This document shows, piece after piece, positions 18,699 through 27,286 of a DNA stretch of 64,000 nt. Each line of letters opens with the position of its first letter. Position 1 is the stretch's first letter. A model generated the notes under the pieces. It was given only the letters and a program-made list of their open reading frames with translations. It was not told where the DNA came from and ran no database searches. Both the position numbers and the translations under genes were made by a program. The DNA comes from Devosia sp. SD17-2 (GTDB lineage: Bacteria > Pseudomonadota > Alphaproteobacteria > Rhizobiales > Devosiaceae), in NCBI RefSeq assembly GCF_029201565.1, contig NZ_CP104002.1, positions 3,997,001-4,061,000 on the forward strand, given 5' to 3'.

Positions 18699-19256
18699 TT
18701 GATCGCCGCCACGGACACGACCGCCCTGAGTGAATGCTCTGCCTTGGTGTTTTCCCCCAGCACAGCCAATACCGACGCCACCCTTCAGCTCTGCCACCGG
18801 CTGGGCTTCAAGACAGCCGTCCGCGATGCCGAGATCGCCTCGATCCCGGCCGACAAGATCATCTTCTTTCTTGTGCATGGCGCCCTGCCCGACGCGCAAA
18901 AGCAGCGCCTGCTGCAGGCGATCCGCTCCACCAACAATCCCATGCGCCGCTTTGCGCCGGTGGTGTGCCTCGTCCCCAGTGGCCCGCGCCACCAGCTCGT
19001 GCAGCTGACCGAGATGGGGTTTGACGAGGTCCTGTTCCTCTCCGACCCGGTCGAGGACATGAGCGGTAAGCTGGCAGCCCAGCTGAACCATCCGCTGATC
19101 TATGTGAAAACCGCCAAGTATTTCGGGCCGGACCGGCGCCGCATCGAGCTGGTGGATCGCGCCGATCCGCGTCGCAAGCACGGCAATAATGATTGCCACA
19201 AGATCCGCGTCATGCGCGATCCACGCCGGGGCATCTCCGCCACCGACGTGCTCTAG
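18699..19256 (+). CDS. Degenerate receiver-domain (CheY-fold) protein with FGPDRRR tail
   Basis: 185 aa. Hydrophobic strands at ALVFSPS, KIIFFLVHGAL, FAPVVCLVP and DEVLFLSDP alternate with helices as in response-regulator receivers, but the third strand ends in VHGA with no phospho-accepting aspartate. After the fold comes KYFGPDRRR, a motif that recurs behind receiver-like domains in alphaproteobacteria. Likely a phosphorylation-independent pseudo-receiver; partner unknown. The TTG at 18699 has only a weak ribosome site, so the true start may be slightly downstream. No kinase gene is adjacent. Confidence 0.65.
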   Translation: MIAATDTTALSECSALVFSPSTANTDATLQLCHRLGFKTAVRDAEIASIPADKIIFFLVHGALPDAQKQRLLQAIRSTNNPMRRFAPVVCLVPSGPRHQLVQLTEMGFDEVLFLSDPVEDMSGKLAAQLNHPLIYVKTAKYFGPDRRRIELVDRADPRRKHGNNDCHKIRVMRDPRRGISATDVL

Positions 19257-19268
19257 TGTTGTGCCGGC

Positions 19269-19823
19269 TCAGGCCGGATCGAAATCCACCCGGCGTGGCA
19301 CTTCCACCATGCCGGCGGCAAAGCGGCGTGCGTTGCGCACATAGCCCTCGGCCGAGACGGCCAGCCTTTCGGCCGAGTCCGGACCCAGCGTGCGGATGAT
19401 CTTTCCCGGCGCGCCGACAACCAGCGAATTATCGGGAATTTCCTTGCCCTCGGTGACCAGCGCATTGGCGCCGATCAGGCAGTTCTTTCCGATTTTGGCG
19501 CCATTGAGCACGGTGGCGCCCATGCCGATCAGCGAGTTGTCGCCGATTGTGCAGCCGTGAAGAATGGCGCTATGCCCGATAGTGCAGTTTTCGCCGATGG
19601 TGAGCGGAAAACCCATATCGGTGTGCAGCACGCAGTTTTCCTGCACATTGGAGCGCGCGCCGATGGTGATCCGCTCATTGTCGCCGCGCATCACCACGCC
19701 AAACCAGACGCCGGCCTCGGGGCCCACCACAATATCCCCCACCAGCACGGCCGTGGGCGCGATGAACCCGGCCTTCGGGTCGATCTCGGGCGCAATCCCG
19801 TCCAGCGCATAAATCGGCATCAC
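19269..19823 (-). CDS. Gamma-class carbonic anhydrase family protein (left-handed beta-helix)
   Basis: 184-aa hexapeptide-repeat protein of the YrdA/gamma-CA group. The zinc-ligand histidines are in place (VLHTDMG, then GHSAILHGC), as are the repeats IGENCTIGHS, IGDNSLIGMGA and IGKNCLIGANA that build the beta-helix, and the C-terminal GAPGKIIR. Forms trimers. Enzymatic activity varies in the family, so carbonic anhydrase function is not certain. Converges with the pseudo-receiver gene (12-base gap). Confidence 0.9.
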   Translation of the reverse strand: MMPIYALDGIAPEIDPKAGFIAPTAVLVGDIVVGPEAGVWFGVVMRGDNERITIGARSNVQENCVLHTDMGFPLTIGENCTIGHSAILHGCTIGDNSLIGMGATVLNGAKIGKNCLIGANALVTEGKEIPDNSLVVGAPGKIIRTLGPDSAERLAVSAEGYVRNARRFAAGMVEVPRRVDFDPA

Positions 19824-19893
19824 TATAGTCCTCCCTCGTCCACGCAGCGCATTCTAGGCGCTGCGGGAGAGGATCGGTAGGGGGCGATGGCGA

Positions 19894-21366
19894 TTAGCCG
19901 ACCAGATCTTCGACCGTGCCGCGCGCGCCTTCATCGAAGAGGTTTTCAAGGTGCTCGGCGACGACCGTGCGGAAGTTGGAATTCTCGGCAAGGTCGGTGC
20001 CGAACACTTCGGTGAGGGCAGCAAGGCCGTCGAAGAGGGCCTCCGGATCGTCGCCGGCATCGGTGGCGATGGCGAGCATTTTGAGGGCGTGCGGATCCCG
20101 GACGTCGATCTCGCTACCGTCCTCGGCAATGCCGGTGACATAGCGCATCCAGGCGGCGACACCTAGAGACAGGCGGGTGATCGGCTGGCCGGCTTTGAGG
20201 CGGTCGCGAATAGTACCGAGCAGGCGCTGCGGCAGTTTCTGCGAACCGTCCATGGCGATCTGCCAGGTGCGGTGCTTGAGGGCCGGATTGCGGAAGCGCT
20301 CGAGCAGTTCGTCACGATAGGCCCCGAGATCGGTGCCGGGCATGTCGAGCGTCGGCATTGCCTCTTCGGTCATCAGGCCATGGATGAGTTTGACATAGGC
20401 AGGGTCGCCCATGACCTCGGAAATATACTCATAGCCACCGAGATAGCCGAGATAGGCCATGGTCGAGTGCGAACCGTTGAGCATTCTGAGCTTCATCAAT
20501 TCGAACGGCTCGACATTTTTCACCAGCTGGGCGCCGACCTTCTCAAACGCCGGACGACCGGCGGGGAAATGATCCTCGATCACCCATTTGGTGAAGGGCT
20601 CGGTCATGATCGGCCAGGCGTCTTCGGCGCCGATGAGGCCCGTGACTTCAGCCCGGTCAGCATCGGTGGTCGAGGGGACGATGCGATCAACCATGGTCGA
20701 GGGGAAGGCCACATCCTTGACCCAGGCGCCGAGATCGGCCTCGCGCAGGGCGGCAAAGCGGGTCACGATGCGCTTGGCCGTCTCGCCATTGGAGGGGAGA
20801 TTGTCGCAGCTCATCACCGTGAAGGGGGCGATCCCGGCCGCCTTGCGACGGGCGAGGGCTTCGACCAGCATGCCGGGGGCCGATTTTGGCGTGGTGGGAT
20901 TGGCGAGATCGTGGACGATGTCCGGGTGGCGCTCATCGAGCTCGCCGGTTGCCGGATCGTGGCAATACCCCTTTTCCGTCACGGTCAGCGAGACAATGCG
21001 GATGGCGGGGCTGGCCATCAGCGCCAGCAGCTCTTCACGCTCAGAATTGGCATCCATGACCGAAAGGATCGAGCCGATCACCCGCGGATGGGTGCCGGAG
21101 GCGTCGCGCACGGCGATGGTATACAGCCCGTCCTGCGGGGCGAGAGCGTCCTTGGTGTCGGGACGGCGAAGGCTCGCCCCCACAATGCCCCAGCTCGGGT
21201 CTTCGGCGAGGAGATCGTCGACATAAACGGCCATATGCGCACGGTGAAAGGCGCCGATGCCCAGATGGACGATGCCAGGCGACACCGCCGACCGGTCATA
21301 ATTGGGCACTTTGGTGCCGGCCTTGAGGGTGGCGAGAGTGGCGGGGCTGAGGCGCGCGTCGGTCAA
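19894..21366 (-). CDS. Mannitol dehydrogenase family protein, probable fructuronate reductase
   Basis: NAD-dependent polyol/hexuronate dehydrogenase. The 490-aa protein has the N-terminal Rossmann stretch IVHLGIGAFHRAHMAVYVDD, the FPSTMVDRIVP motif and the family signature KLRMLNGSHSTMAYLG with the catalytic lysine region. Mannitol, arabinitol, tagaturonate and fructuronate enzymes share these motifs. The divergent KDG-kinase gene (21518) favours fructuronate-to-mannonate reduction in glucuronate breakdown, but mannonate dehydratase is not in the window and mannitol 2-dehydrogenase remains possible. Confidence 0.8.
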   Translation of the reverse strand: MTDARLSPATLATLKAGTKVPNYDRSAVSPGIVHLGIGAFHRAHMAVYVDDLLAEDPSWGIVGASLRRPDTKDALAPQDGLYTIAVRDASGTHPRVIGSILSVMDANSEREELLALMASPAIRIVSLTVTEKGYCHDPATGELDERHPDIVHDLANPTTPKSAPGMLVEALARRKAAGIAPFTVMSCDNLPSNGETAKRIVTRFAALREADLGAWVKDVAFPSTMVDRIVPSTTDADRAEVTGLIGAEDAWPIMTEPFTKWVIEDHFPAGRPAFEKVGAQLVKNVEPFELMKLRMLNGSHSTMAYLGYLGGYEYISEVMGDPAYVKLIHGLMTEEAMPTLDMPGTDLGAYRDELLERFRNPALKHRTWQIAMDGSQKLPQRLLGTIRDRLKAGQPITRLSLGVAAWMRYVTGIAEDGSEIDVRDPHALKMLAIATDAGDDPEALFDGLAALTEVFGTDLAENSNFRTVVAEHLENLFDEGARGTVEDLVG

Positions 21367-21405
21367 GGTAGTCTCCGGGAAAGGCTATTTGGGCGCAGCA
21401 TAGAG

Positions 21406-21428
21406 ATTTTCCAACTTGTATGGAAGAT
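21406..21428. promoter_or_regulatory. Candidate operator between the hexuronate genes
   Basis: ATTTTCCA, seven bases, TGGAAGAT: seven of eight positions are complementary. It sits in the 151-base divergent promoter region. A GntR-family regulator is usual for such genes, but none is in the window. Confidence 0.3.
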
Positions 21429-21517
21429 AGTGCGCGCCTATTCAGGCTCCTGTGTCGGGGCTTGCCTCAAAAGGGTCAAGCCCGGCATAAGCCTTTTGTG
21501 GGACTGGAGGAAGCGCA

Positions 21518-22429
21518 ATGGCCGGCAAGCGGATCGTCAGCATTGGCGAATGCATGATCGAAATGAGCGGCGGCGAGGACCGCAATTATCGGCTGGGCTA
21601 TGCCGGCGATACGCTGAACACAGCCTGGTATCTACGCGCCCTGCTCAGCAAGGATTTTGCCGTCGACTATGCCACAGCGCTGGGTTCGGACCGCTATTCG
21701 GACGATATCCGCGCCTTTCTCGATACCAATGGCATCGGCACCGACCATATCCAGACCATTCCGAGCCGTCGTCCGGGTCTTTACATGATCCATCAGGACA
21801 AGGGCGACCGGCATTTTACATACTGGCGCGACAATTCTGCGGCCAAGCTATTAGCCGACGATAAGGAGGCGCTGGGCAAGGCCGTGGAGGGTGCGAGCCT
21901 GGTCTATTTCTCCGGCATCACCCTCGCCATCCTCGCGCCCAAGGCGCGCGGGCGCCTGCTCGGCGCCATCGTCAAGGCGCGCGACAAAGGCGCGAAAATC
22001 GCCTTCGACACCAATCTGCGGCCTGCGCTGTGGTCGAGCGAGCGGGTGATGGCCTCGGTGCTGACGGCGGCGGCAAGCCTTTGCGATATCGTCCTGCCCA
22101 CCCATTCGGACGAAGCCCCGCTCTTTGGCGACAAATCGGTGGAGGAGACGGCCGAGCGCTATCTCGAGCTGGGCGTCGAGGAAGTGGTGGTCAAGGACGG
22201 CTCCAACGAGGCGCTGATCGCCACGGCCCACGAGCGGGTGAAAATGGCCCCGCCGCCGGCCAAAAGCGTGGTGGATGCCACCGGGGCCGGCGACAGCTTT
22301 AATGGCGGCTATCTTTCGGCGCGGCTGATGGGCAAGTCGATCGCCGAAGCTGCCGAAAATGCGCACCGGGTGGCCGGGGTAGTGATCGGCCACAAGGGCG
22401 CGCTGGTGGACCCCAAGCTTTTGGGGTGA
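21518..22429 (+). CDS. kdgK: 2-dehydro-3-deoxygluconokinase-like sugar kinase (PfkB family)
   Basis: PfkB/ribokinase-fold kinase of 303 aa. Seen: N-terminal IVSIGECMIEM, GYAGDTLNTAWYL as the sugar-binding region, FDTNLRPALW, VVVKDG and the catalytic anion hole DATGAGDSFNGGY with its aspartate. The GECMIEM and AGDTLNTA pattern is typical of KDG kinases, which make KDPG for the Entner-Doudoroff aldolase. A GGAGG ribosome site precedes the ATG. Divergent from the dehydrogenase, sharing one promoter region. Confidence 0.88.
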   Translation: MAGKRIVSIGECMIEMSGGEDRNYRLGYAGDTLNTAWYLRALLSKDFAVDYATALGSDRYSDDIRAFLDTNGIGTDHIQTIPSRRPGLYMIHQDKGDRHFTYWRDNSAAKLLADDKEALGKAVEGASLVYFSGITLAILAPKARGRLLGAIVKARDKGAKIAFDTNLRPALWSSERVMASVLTAAASLCDIVLPTHSDEAPLFGDKSVEETAERYLELGVEEVVVKDGSNEALIATAHERVKMAPPPAKSVVDATGAGDSFNGGYLSARLMGKSIAEAAENAHRVAGVVIGHKGALVDPKLLG

Positions 22430-22437
22430 GGGTTTAG

Positions 22438-22570
22438 GCCAAGGCCGCCTCACCCGGCCTTCGGCCGACCTCTCCCCCGAAGGGAGAGGTGAAGAGGTGC
22501 CCGAAACGCGGAGCGACACCTCTCCCTAGGGGGAGAGGTCGACGGCGTAGCCGTCGGGTGAGGGGGCCGT
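22438..22570. repeat. Palindromic CTCTCCC / GGGAGAGG repeat block
   Basis: Three nested inverted repeats: GGCCTTCGGCC, CCTCTCCC with GGGAGAGG twice, and GACGGC with GCCGTC, ending GGTGAGGGGG. This is the kind of dispersed intergenic repeat common in alphaproteobacteria; related blocks occur at 53946 and 60241. It lies between convergent genes and may also end transcription. Confidence 0.6.
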
Positions 22571-22575
22571 GGCCC

Positions 22576-23429
22576 CTACTCCCCCTTCAACTCCAAAAAT
22601 TCCTTGGCGCTGAGGACGATCTTGCGGTCAATCTTGCCGATCTCGCCTTCGTCCTTGCCGTCATAATCAAACCGTTGAGCAGGGTGCGGATGACGTTGAG
22701 GCGGGTGCGCTTCTTGTCATTGGCGCGGATGACGGTCCAGGGCGCGTGGTTGCTGTCCGTGCGCTTCAGCATGGTGTCGCGGGCGCGGGAATAATCGTCC
22801 CATTTGTTGAGTGCCTCGAGATCGACCGGCGACAGCTTCCAGGTTTTCAGCGGATCATGGCGGCGATCATGGAAGCGCTTCAACTGCATTTCCCGGCCAA
22901 TGGAGAGCCAGAACTTGAAGAGTTTTATGCCGTCCTTGGTGCGGCGCTTTTCAAATTCAGGCGCTTCTTCGAGGAAGAGCTCGGTCTCGCCCGGGGTACA
23001 AAAGCCCATCACCGGCTCAACCCCGGCGCGGTTGTACCAGGAGCGATCGAACAGCACCATTTCACCGGCCGCCGGCAGCCAGTCGATATAGCGCTGGAAA
23101 TACCATTGGGTGCGCTCGCGATCGTTCGGCTTGGGCAGCGCGGCGATAAGGTTTTAGCGCGGATTGAGATTTTCGAGGATGCGCTTGATGGTGCCGCCCT
23201 TGCCGGCCGCGTCGCGTCCCTCAAAGACGAGGACGATGCGCTCGCCCGCCCGCGCCATATGCGCCTGCAACAGCACGAGCTGCTTTTGCAGCGCGTACAT
23301 CTGCGTGTCATACTCGTCGCCATCCATCCCGTCTTCATAGGGATATCCGCCCGAGGTCAGGGCCGCGCGTTTGATGGATTTGGGCAGCTGGGGATCATTT
23401 ATGTCGAAGCTGTCAAAGGGGTCGGTCAC
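22576..23429 (-). pseudogene. ppk2: Polyphosphate kinase 2, disrupted by a stop and a frameshift
   Basis: PPK2 transfers phosphate between polyphosphate and nucleotides. The first part (23429-23154) has FEGRDAAGKGGTIKRILENL, the Walker A, then an in-frame TAA at 23154-23156. The same frame continues past the stop with [20 protein letters not shown] and [11 protein letters not shown] (Walker B and lid), so nothing else is missing there. Near 22673 one base is lost (AAC-GG-TTT), after which the other frame gives [19 protein letters not shown] and ends at TAG 22576-22578, the normal family C-terminus. Two independent lesions argue for a pseudogene rather than one sequence error. Confidence 0.85.
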
Positions 23430-23530
23430 GCTGTCGCTCCATTGTTACATTGAGCGTGATAGAAACCGGGCGCCAACACAAGGGCGGAACGAAGGCTTTG
23501 ATTTTGCTGCCGGACATGGAAGACACTGAA

Positions 23531-24808
23531 ATGGAACGGCGCGACGCGCCTCGGAATATGCTGGCCAATCTGTGCAGCCAGCTCGGCCTCCTTGCGGTGC
23601 TCGCCATCCTTGTTGCCGCCTTCGTCATGTTCGGTGGCCTGCGCATCGAAATCGCTCTCATCGGGTTTGCGCTCTTTACCGGCTTGGTGGCGCTGCGCCC
23701 CGCGCCCATTGCGCCCGCCTTGCCGGAAACCCGGCGCGTCGTGCTCGACAGTCCGCCCCGCGGCGCGGACGAGGAACAGATGCTGGCCGCCATGGCCGAG
23801 GCGCTGGGTGATCCGGCCATGGTGCTCGACCAGCGCGGCGCCGTGGTCTTCCGCAATGGCGCGGCCATCCGGCAATATCCCAATATCGCCGACGACCAGA
23901 TCCTCAGCCTTGTGCTGCGCGATCCGCAATTGCTGTCGGCCATCGAGGGTGCGCTGCGCGATGGCGCGCTCTTTAGTTTCGAGCTGCACCAGACCATCCC
24001 CAATGAAACCTGGGATCGGGTCGTGGTGGCTCCTCTCCGCCTGCCCGGAACCGACTGGTCGGTGGCCAGTCAGCGGCGCCTGCTGGTGACCTTTCAGAGC
24101 CTCACGGCCCTCAAGCGCGTCGATGCCATGCGTAGCGATTTCATCGCCAATGCCAGCCATGAATTGCGCACGCCGCTGGCTTCGCTCATCGGCTTCATCG
24201 ACACACTGCTCGGGCCCGCAGCCAAGGACGCGGCCGCCCGCGAAAAATTCCTCGGCATCATGCGTGGACAGGCCGACCGGATGAGCCGGTTGATCGACGA
24301 CCTCCTCAGCCTCTCGCGCATCGAGATGTACCAGCACATGCGCCCCACCGGCACGGTGGAGCTGGCAGGGCTGTTGCGCGAGGTCCGCGAGGGTCTTCAA
24401 ACTCAGGCCGCCGCCGCCGAGCTCCAGGTCGAGCTCCGCCTGCCGGATGGGCCCGTATCTGTCACCGGCGACCGCAGCCAGCTCTATGAAGTGTTCGAGA
24501 ACCTCATTGAAAACGCCATCAAATATGGCGCTGGCGGGAAAAGCGTCGAGGTTGAACTGGCGCGGATCGACCGCGGCGGGCTGCACCATATGGTCAGCGT
24601 CATCGATCACGGCCCCGGCGTGCCGCCCGAGCATGTGCCGCGGATGACCGAGCGCTTTTACCGGATCGATGCAGAGACGAGCCGCAAGAAGAAGGGCACG
24701 GGCCTCGGCCTTGCCATCGTCAAGCATATTGTCCAGCGCCATCGCGGGCAGGTGTCCATCCGCAGCAAGCTCGGCGAAGGTCTGCGGGTCGACGTATTGC
24801 TCCCCTGA
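23531..24808 (+). CDS. PhoR-like sensor histidine kinase
   Basis: Two membrane helices near the N-terminus, a PAS-like segment (MVLDQRGAVVFRNGAA), the H-box ANASHELRTPLASLIGFIDTL with the phospho-accepting histidine, the N-box NLIENAIKYG, and G-boxes DHGPGVP and KGTGLGLAIVKHI. Layout and box sequences are those of PhoR, the phosphate-starvation kinase. The expected pst-phoU-phoB genes are absent; a terminator follows directly. The start is uncertain: ATG 23531 has GGAAG before it, while ATG 23516 and TTG 23450 are alternatives. Its neighbour is the broken polyphosphate kinase gene. Confidence 0.85.
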   Translation: MERRDAPRNMLANLCSQLGLLAVLAILVAAFVMFGGLRIEIALIGFALFTGLVALRPAPIAPALPETRRVVLDSPPRGADEEQMLAAMAEALGDPAMVLDQRGAVVFRNGAAIRQYPNIADDQILSLVLRDPQLLSAIEGALRDGALFSFELHQTIPNETWDRVVVAPLRLPGTDWSVASQRRLLVTFQSLTALKRVDAMRSDFIANASHELRTPLASLIGFIDTLLGPAAKDAAAREKFLGIMRGQADRMSRLIDDLLSLSRIEMYQHMRPTGTVELAGLLREVREGLQTQAAAAELQVELRLPDGPVSVTGDRSQLYEVFENLIENAIKYGAGGKSVEVELARIDRGGLHHMVSVIDHGPGVPPEHVPRMTERFYRIDAETSRKKKGTGLGLAIVKHIVQRHRGQVSIRSKLGEGLRVDVLLP

Positions 24809-24814
24809 AACCAA

Positions 24815-24840
24815 AAACCCGCGGATCGCTCCGCGGGTTT
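24815..24840. terminator. Bidirectional terminator between the kinase and the ABC exporter
   Basis: AAACCCGCGGA, TCGC loop, TCCGCGGGTTT, with Ts on the plus side and five As on the other, so it works in both directions for the two convergent genes. Confidence 0.85.
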
Positions 24841-24848
24841 TTTGTTGT

Positions 24849-26642
24849 TCAGGCAACGAGGCCCTTGGTGAGTTCGAGCGCTTGGCGCTCGAAAAGACGC
24901 CGGTAAATGCCGCCGTTGAGCCTGATGAGGGCGTTGTGGTCGCCCTCTTCGACGATCTTGCCCTTGTCGAAGACCAGGAGCCGATCAAGCGCGACCACGG
25001 TCGACAGGCGGTGGGCGATGACCAGCGTGGTCCGGCCTTCCATCAGCCGTTCCATTGCCTGCTGGATCATCATCTCGCTTTCGCTGTCGAGGCTGGAGGT
25101 AGCCTCGTCGAGGATAAGCACCCGCGCATCAGCGAGGAAAGCACGGGCGATGGCGACGCGCTGGCGTTCGCCACCCGAGAGTTTTACCCCGCGCTCGCCC
25201 ACCATGGTTTCATACTGGCGCGGCAGGCTCATGATGAAATCATGCGCATTGGCCTGCTTTGCAGCCTCGACGATCTCGGCACGGCTGGCCCCGGGCCTTG
25301 CATAGGCGATGTTCTCGGCCAGCGTCCGGTGGAACAGGATCGGTTCCTGCTGGACGATGGCAATCTGCCCGCGCAGGCTTGCCTGCTGCACCGCCCCGAT
25401 GTCCTGCCCGTCGATGGTGATGGCGCCATTCTGGATGTCGTAGAGGCGCTGGATCAGCTTGACGAACGTGGTCTTGCCCGAGCCGGAATGACCGACGAGG
25501 CCCACGCGTTCGCCCGGTTTGATCTCCACGGAAAAGTCCTTGTAGAGCGGGGTGGCGTGCGCGCCATATTGGAAGGTCACATTATCAAAGCGGATGTGGC
25601 CGTCGCCAATGGCGATTGCCGGCGCGTCCTTGCGATCGGCGATCCCGAGCGGCTGCGCGTACAGATTGACCAGCTCTTCCATGTCGTTGACCGACTTCTG
25701 CAGATTGCGGATGTGCTGACCGACGTCGCGCAAATGCCCCTGCAACAGGAAGAACATGGTGAGCACAAAGGTGATGTCGCCCGCAGTGGCCGCACCATCG
25801 CGCCACAGCACCAGGCCCGTGCCGAGAATGGCGGTCTGCATGGCCGCCATCATGATGCCCTGGAGGCCGCCATTGAACGTGCCGCGCCGCCAGGTGCGGC
25901 GAGTGCGCTTGCTCCATTTGGAGACCACGCCGGCGATAAGGTCATCCTCGCGGGTTTCGGCGCCGAAGGCCTTGACCACGGAATTGCAGCTGACCGCATC
26001 GGCGAGCGCACCGCCAACCTTGGTGTCCCAGGCATTGGAGAGCGTTGCTGCGGGCGCAACAAAGCCCACCGACATCCAAACCGTCACTACGATATAGATG
26101 ATGGAGCCGAGGCCGACGACGAGGCCCATGACCGGCCACGACATGCCTAGGATTAGTGTCGCACCGCCAAGCATGACGAGCGATGGCAAGAGGGCCAGCA
26201 GCAGCGTGTCATTGAGCAGGTCGAGCGCCCACATGCCGCGCGTGATCTTACGCACGGTCGAGCCGGCAAAGCTGTTGGCATGCCAGTCGGTGGAAAAGCG
26301 CTGGACCCGGTGAAAGCCCTGGGCGGCGACGTCGCGCATCATCCGCAGGGTGAGCGGGATGATGTTGAGATACATCAGCTGCCGCAGCACGATCGAGCCG
26401 AGGTAGAGCGCCGACATGGTGAGAAAGGCGGAGAACGCCACGTCCCAGCCGCCCTCTCCGGAGGCCACGGCATCGACCAGTCGGCCGGCAAAAATCGGGC
26501 TCAGCGCCTCGGCCAGCGTTGCCGTCAGCACAAGGCCGACGATCAGCGCGATGCGGATCGGCTGATGCTTCCAGTGACGGAAGGTGAAACCGAGCACATT
26601 GCGGAACGCATCGGCGCGGAAATTAAGTTTCTTGCGACTCAT
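24849..26642 (-). CDS. ABC exporter, fused permease and ATPase
   Basis: Half-size exporter of 597 aa. Residues about 25-330 form the six-helix permease domain; residues about 350-590 the ATPase with GHSGSGKTTF (Walker A), the Q-loop, LSGGERQRVAIARAFL (signature), VLILDEATSSLD (Walker B) and the H-loop AHRLSTV. It should work as a homodimer in the inner membrane. The substrate cannot be read from sequence; relatives export lipids, glycans or drugs. Monocistronic by context. Confidence 0.92.
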   Translation of the reverse strand: MSRKKLNFRADAFRNVLGFTFRHWKHQPIRIALIVGLVLTATLAEALSPIFAGRLVDAVASGEGGWDVAFSAFLTMSALYLGSIVLRQLMYLNIIPLTLRMMRDVAAQGFHRVQRFSTDWHANSFAGSTVRKITRGMWALDLLNDTLLLALLPSLVMLGGATLILGMSWPVMGLVVGLGSIIYIVVTVWMSVGFVAPAATLSNAWDTKVGGALADAVSCNSVVKAFGAETREDDLIAGVVSKWSKRTRRTWRRGTFNGGLQGIMMAAMQTAILGTGLVLWRDGAATAGDITFVLTMFFLLQGHLRDVGQHIRNLQKSVNDMEELVNLYAQPLGIADRKDAPAIAIGDGHIRFDNVTFQYGAHATPLYKDFSVEIKPGERVGLVGHSGSGKTTFVKLIQRLYDIQNGAITIDGQDIGAVQQASLRGQIAIVQQEPILFHRTLAENIAYARPGASRAEIVEAAKQANAHDFIMSLPRQYETMVGERGVKLSGGERQRVAIARAFLADARVLILDEATSSLDSESEMMIQQAMERLMEGRTTLVIAHRLSTVVALDRLLVFDKGKIVEEGDHNALIRLNGGIYRRLFERQALELTKGLVA

Positions 26643-27008
26643 CTGGGTGTCCCGATCCCGTTTTCCGGCGATCGGTTCCTGTGGTGAGGGTCAATTGGGG
26701 CGCAGAACGGGCGGCATTTGCATGCCGTTGCGGGGTAGCGGGTTTCTGCGGAAGGAAATTTTCGGGGCGCACGCCAAAACAGGCGGGCCGCACGGGGCAG
26801 GACCTAGGGTCGGGTGCTGCCCATCGGGGAAGCGAATGATGCTGTCATGCAACGCCTCCCGTGTTCTCAAAAATGAAGCGGCGAACGGTTCATAGCCAAA
26901 CCGTTCGCCTTTGCCAATGGCCTTGTGCTGCAGCACACCGCAGCTGATGCGTTTGGGTGACAGGGGCGGCCCGGGATACGGCCGGGGCGCCCCTGCCAGC
27001 AGCGCCGC
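26643..27008. other. Intergenic region of 366 bases with hairpins, no gene seen
   Basis: Contains GGCGAACGGTT / AACCGTTCGCC (26880-26909), an 11-bp perfect stem which on the minus strand is followed after four bases by CATTTTTG, possibly ending the small gene at 27009. A second structure, CAGGGGCG with CGCCCCTG, lies just after that gene's stop. Reading frames here have no ribosome site or protein-like composition. Confidence 0.5.
26880..26909 (-). terminator. Hairpin, possible terminator of the 41-aa peptide gene
   Basis: Perfect 11-bp stem with an 8-base loop; a T-run follows on the minus strand at a distance of about seven bases, which is loose for an intrinsic terminator. Confidence 0.4.
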
Positions 27009-27134
27009 TCAGTCGAGCGGGCGAGCGCCGGGAGCTACAATGCCGCGAGTCATGATCTGGCCATAGGCAACGATGCCAGCGAACGTGCCGAATGCGCAGA
27101 GAACGGCGATGAGGTAAAGCGTCTGAATGGTCAT
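27009..27134 (-). CDS. Small single-pass membrane peptide (41 aa)
   Basis: Starts at ATG 27134 with an excellent AGGAGG ribosome site seven bases away, which is the main reason to call it. The product MTIQTLYLIAVLCAFGTFAG is one membrane helix and is followed by a short polar tail ending in PGARPLD. Too short for most gene finders. It is divergent from the aminopeptidase. Function unknown; peptides of this type often bind larger membrane complexes, but no partner is indicated. Confidence 0.65.
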   Translation of the reverse strand: MTIQTLYLIAVLCAFGTFAGIVAYGQIMTRGIVAPGARPLD

Positions 27135-27286
27135 AGGAACCTCCTGAGATGGCTCCATATTCCCCACCCCGGCCCGGTTCACTTTGACATGGATCAAGAG
27201 TTTTTACGGTTTGCTTGGGTGGCGTCCCACGCGGGGGAGCGCTAGGCTCCAAACCAATCGATTCAAAAGCAAGAAGGCATGCCCAA

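Noticed and set aside
26691..26936. 81-codon minus-strand frame between the ABC exporter and the small peptide
   Set aside because: No ribosome site, composition not protein-like, and it runs through a hairpin.
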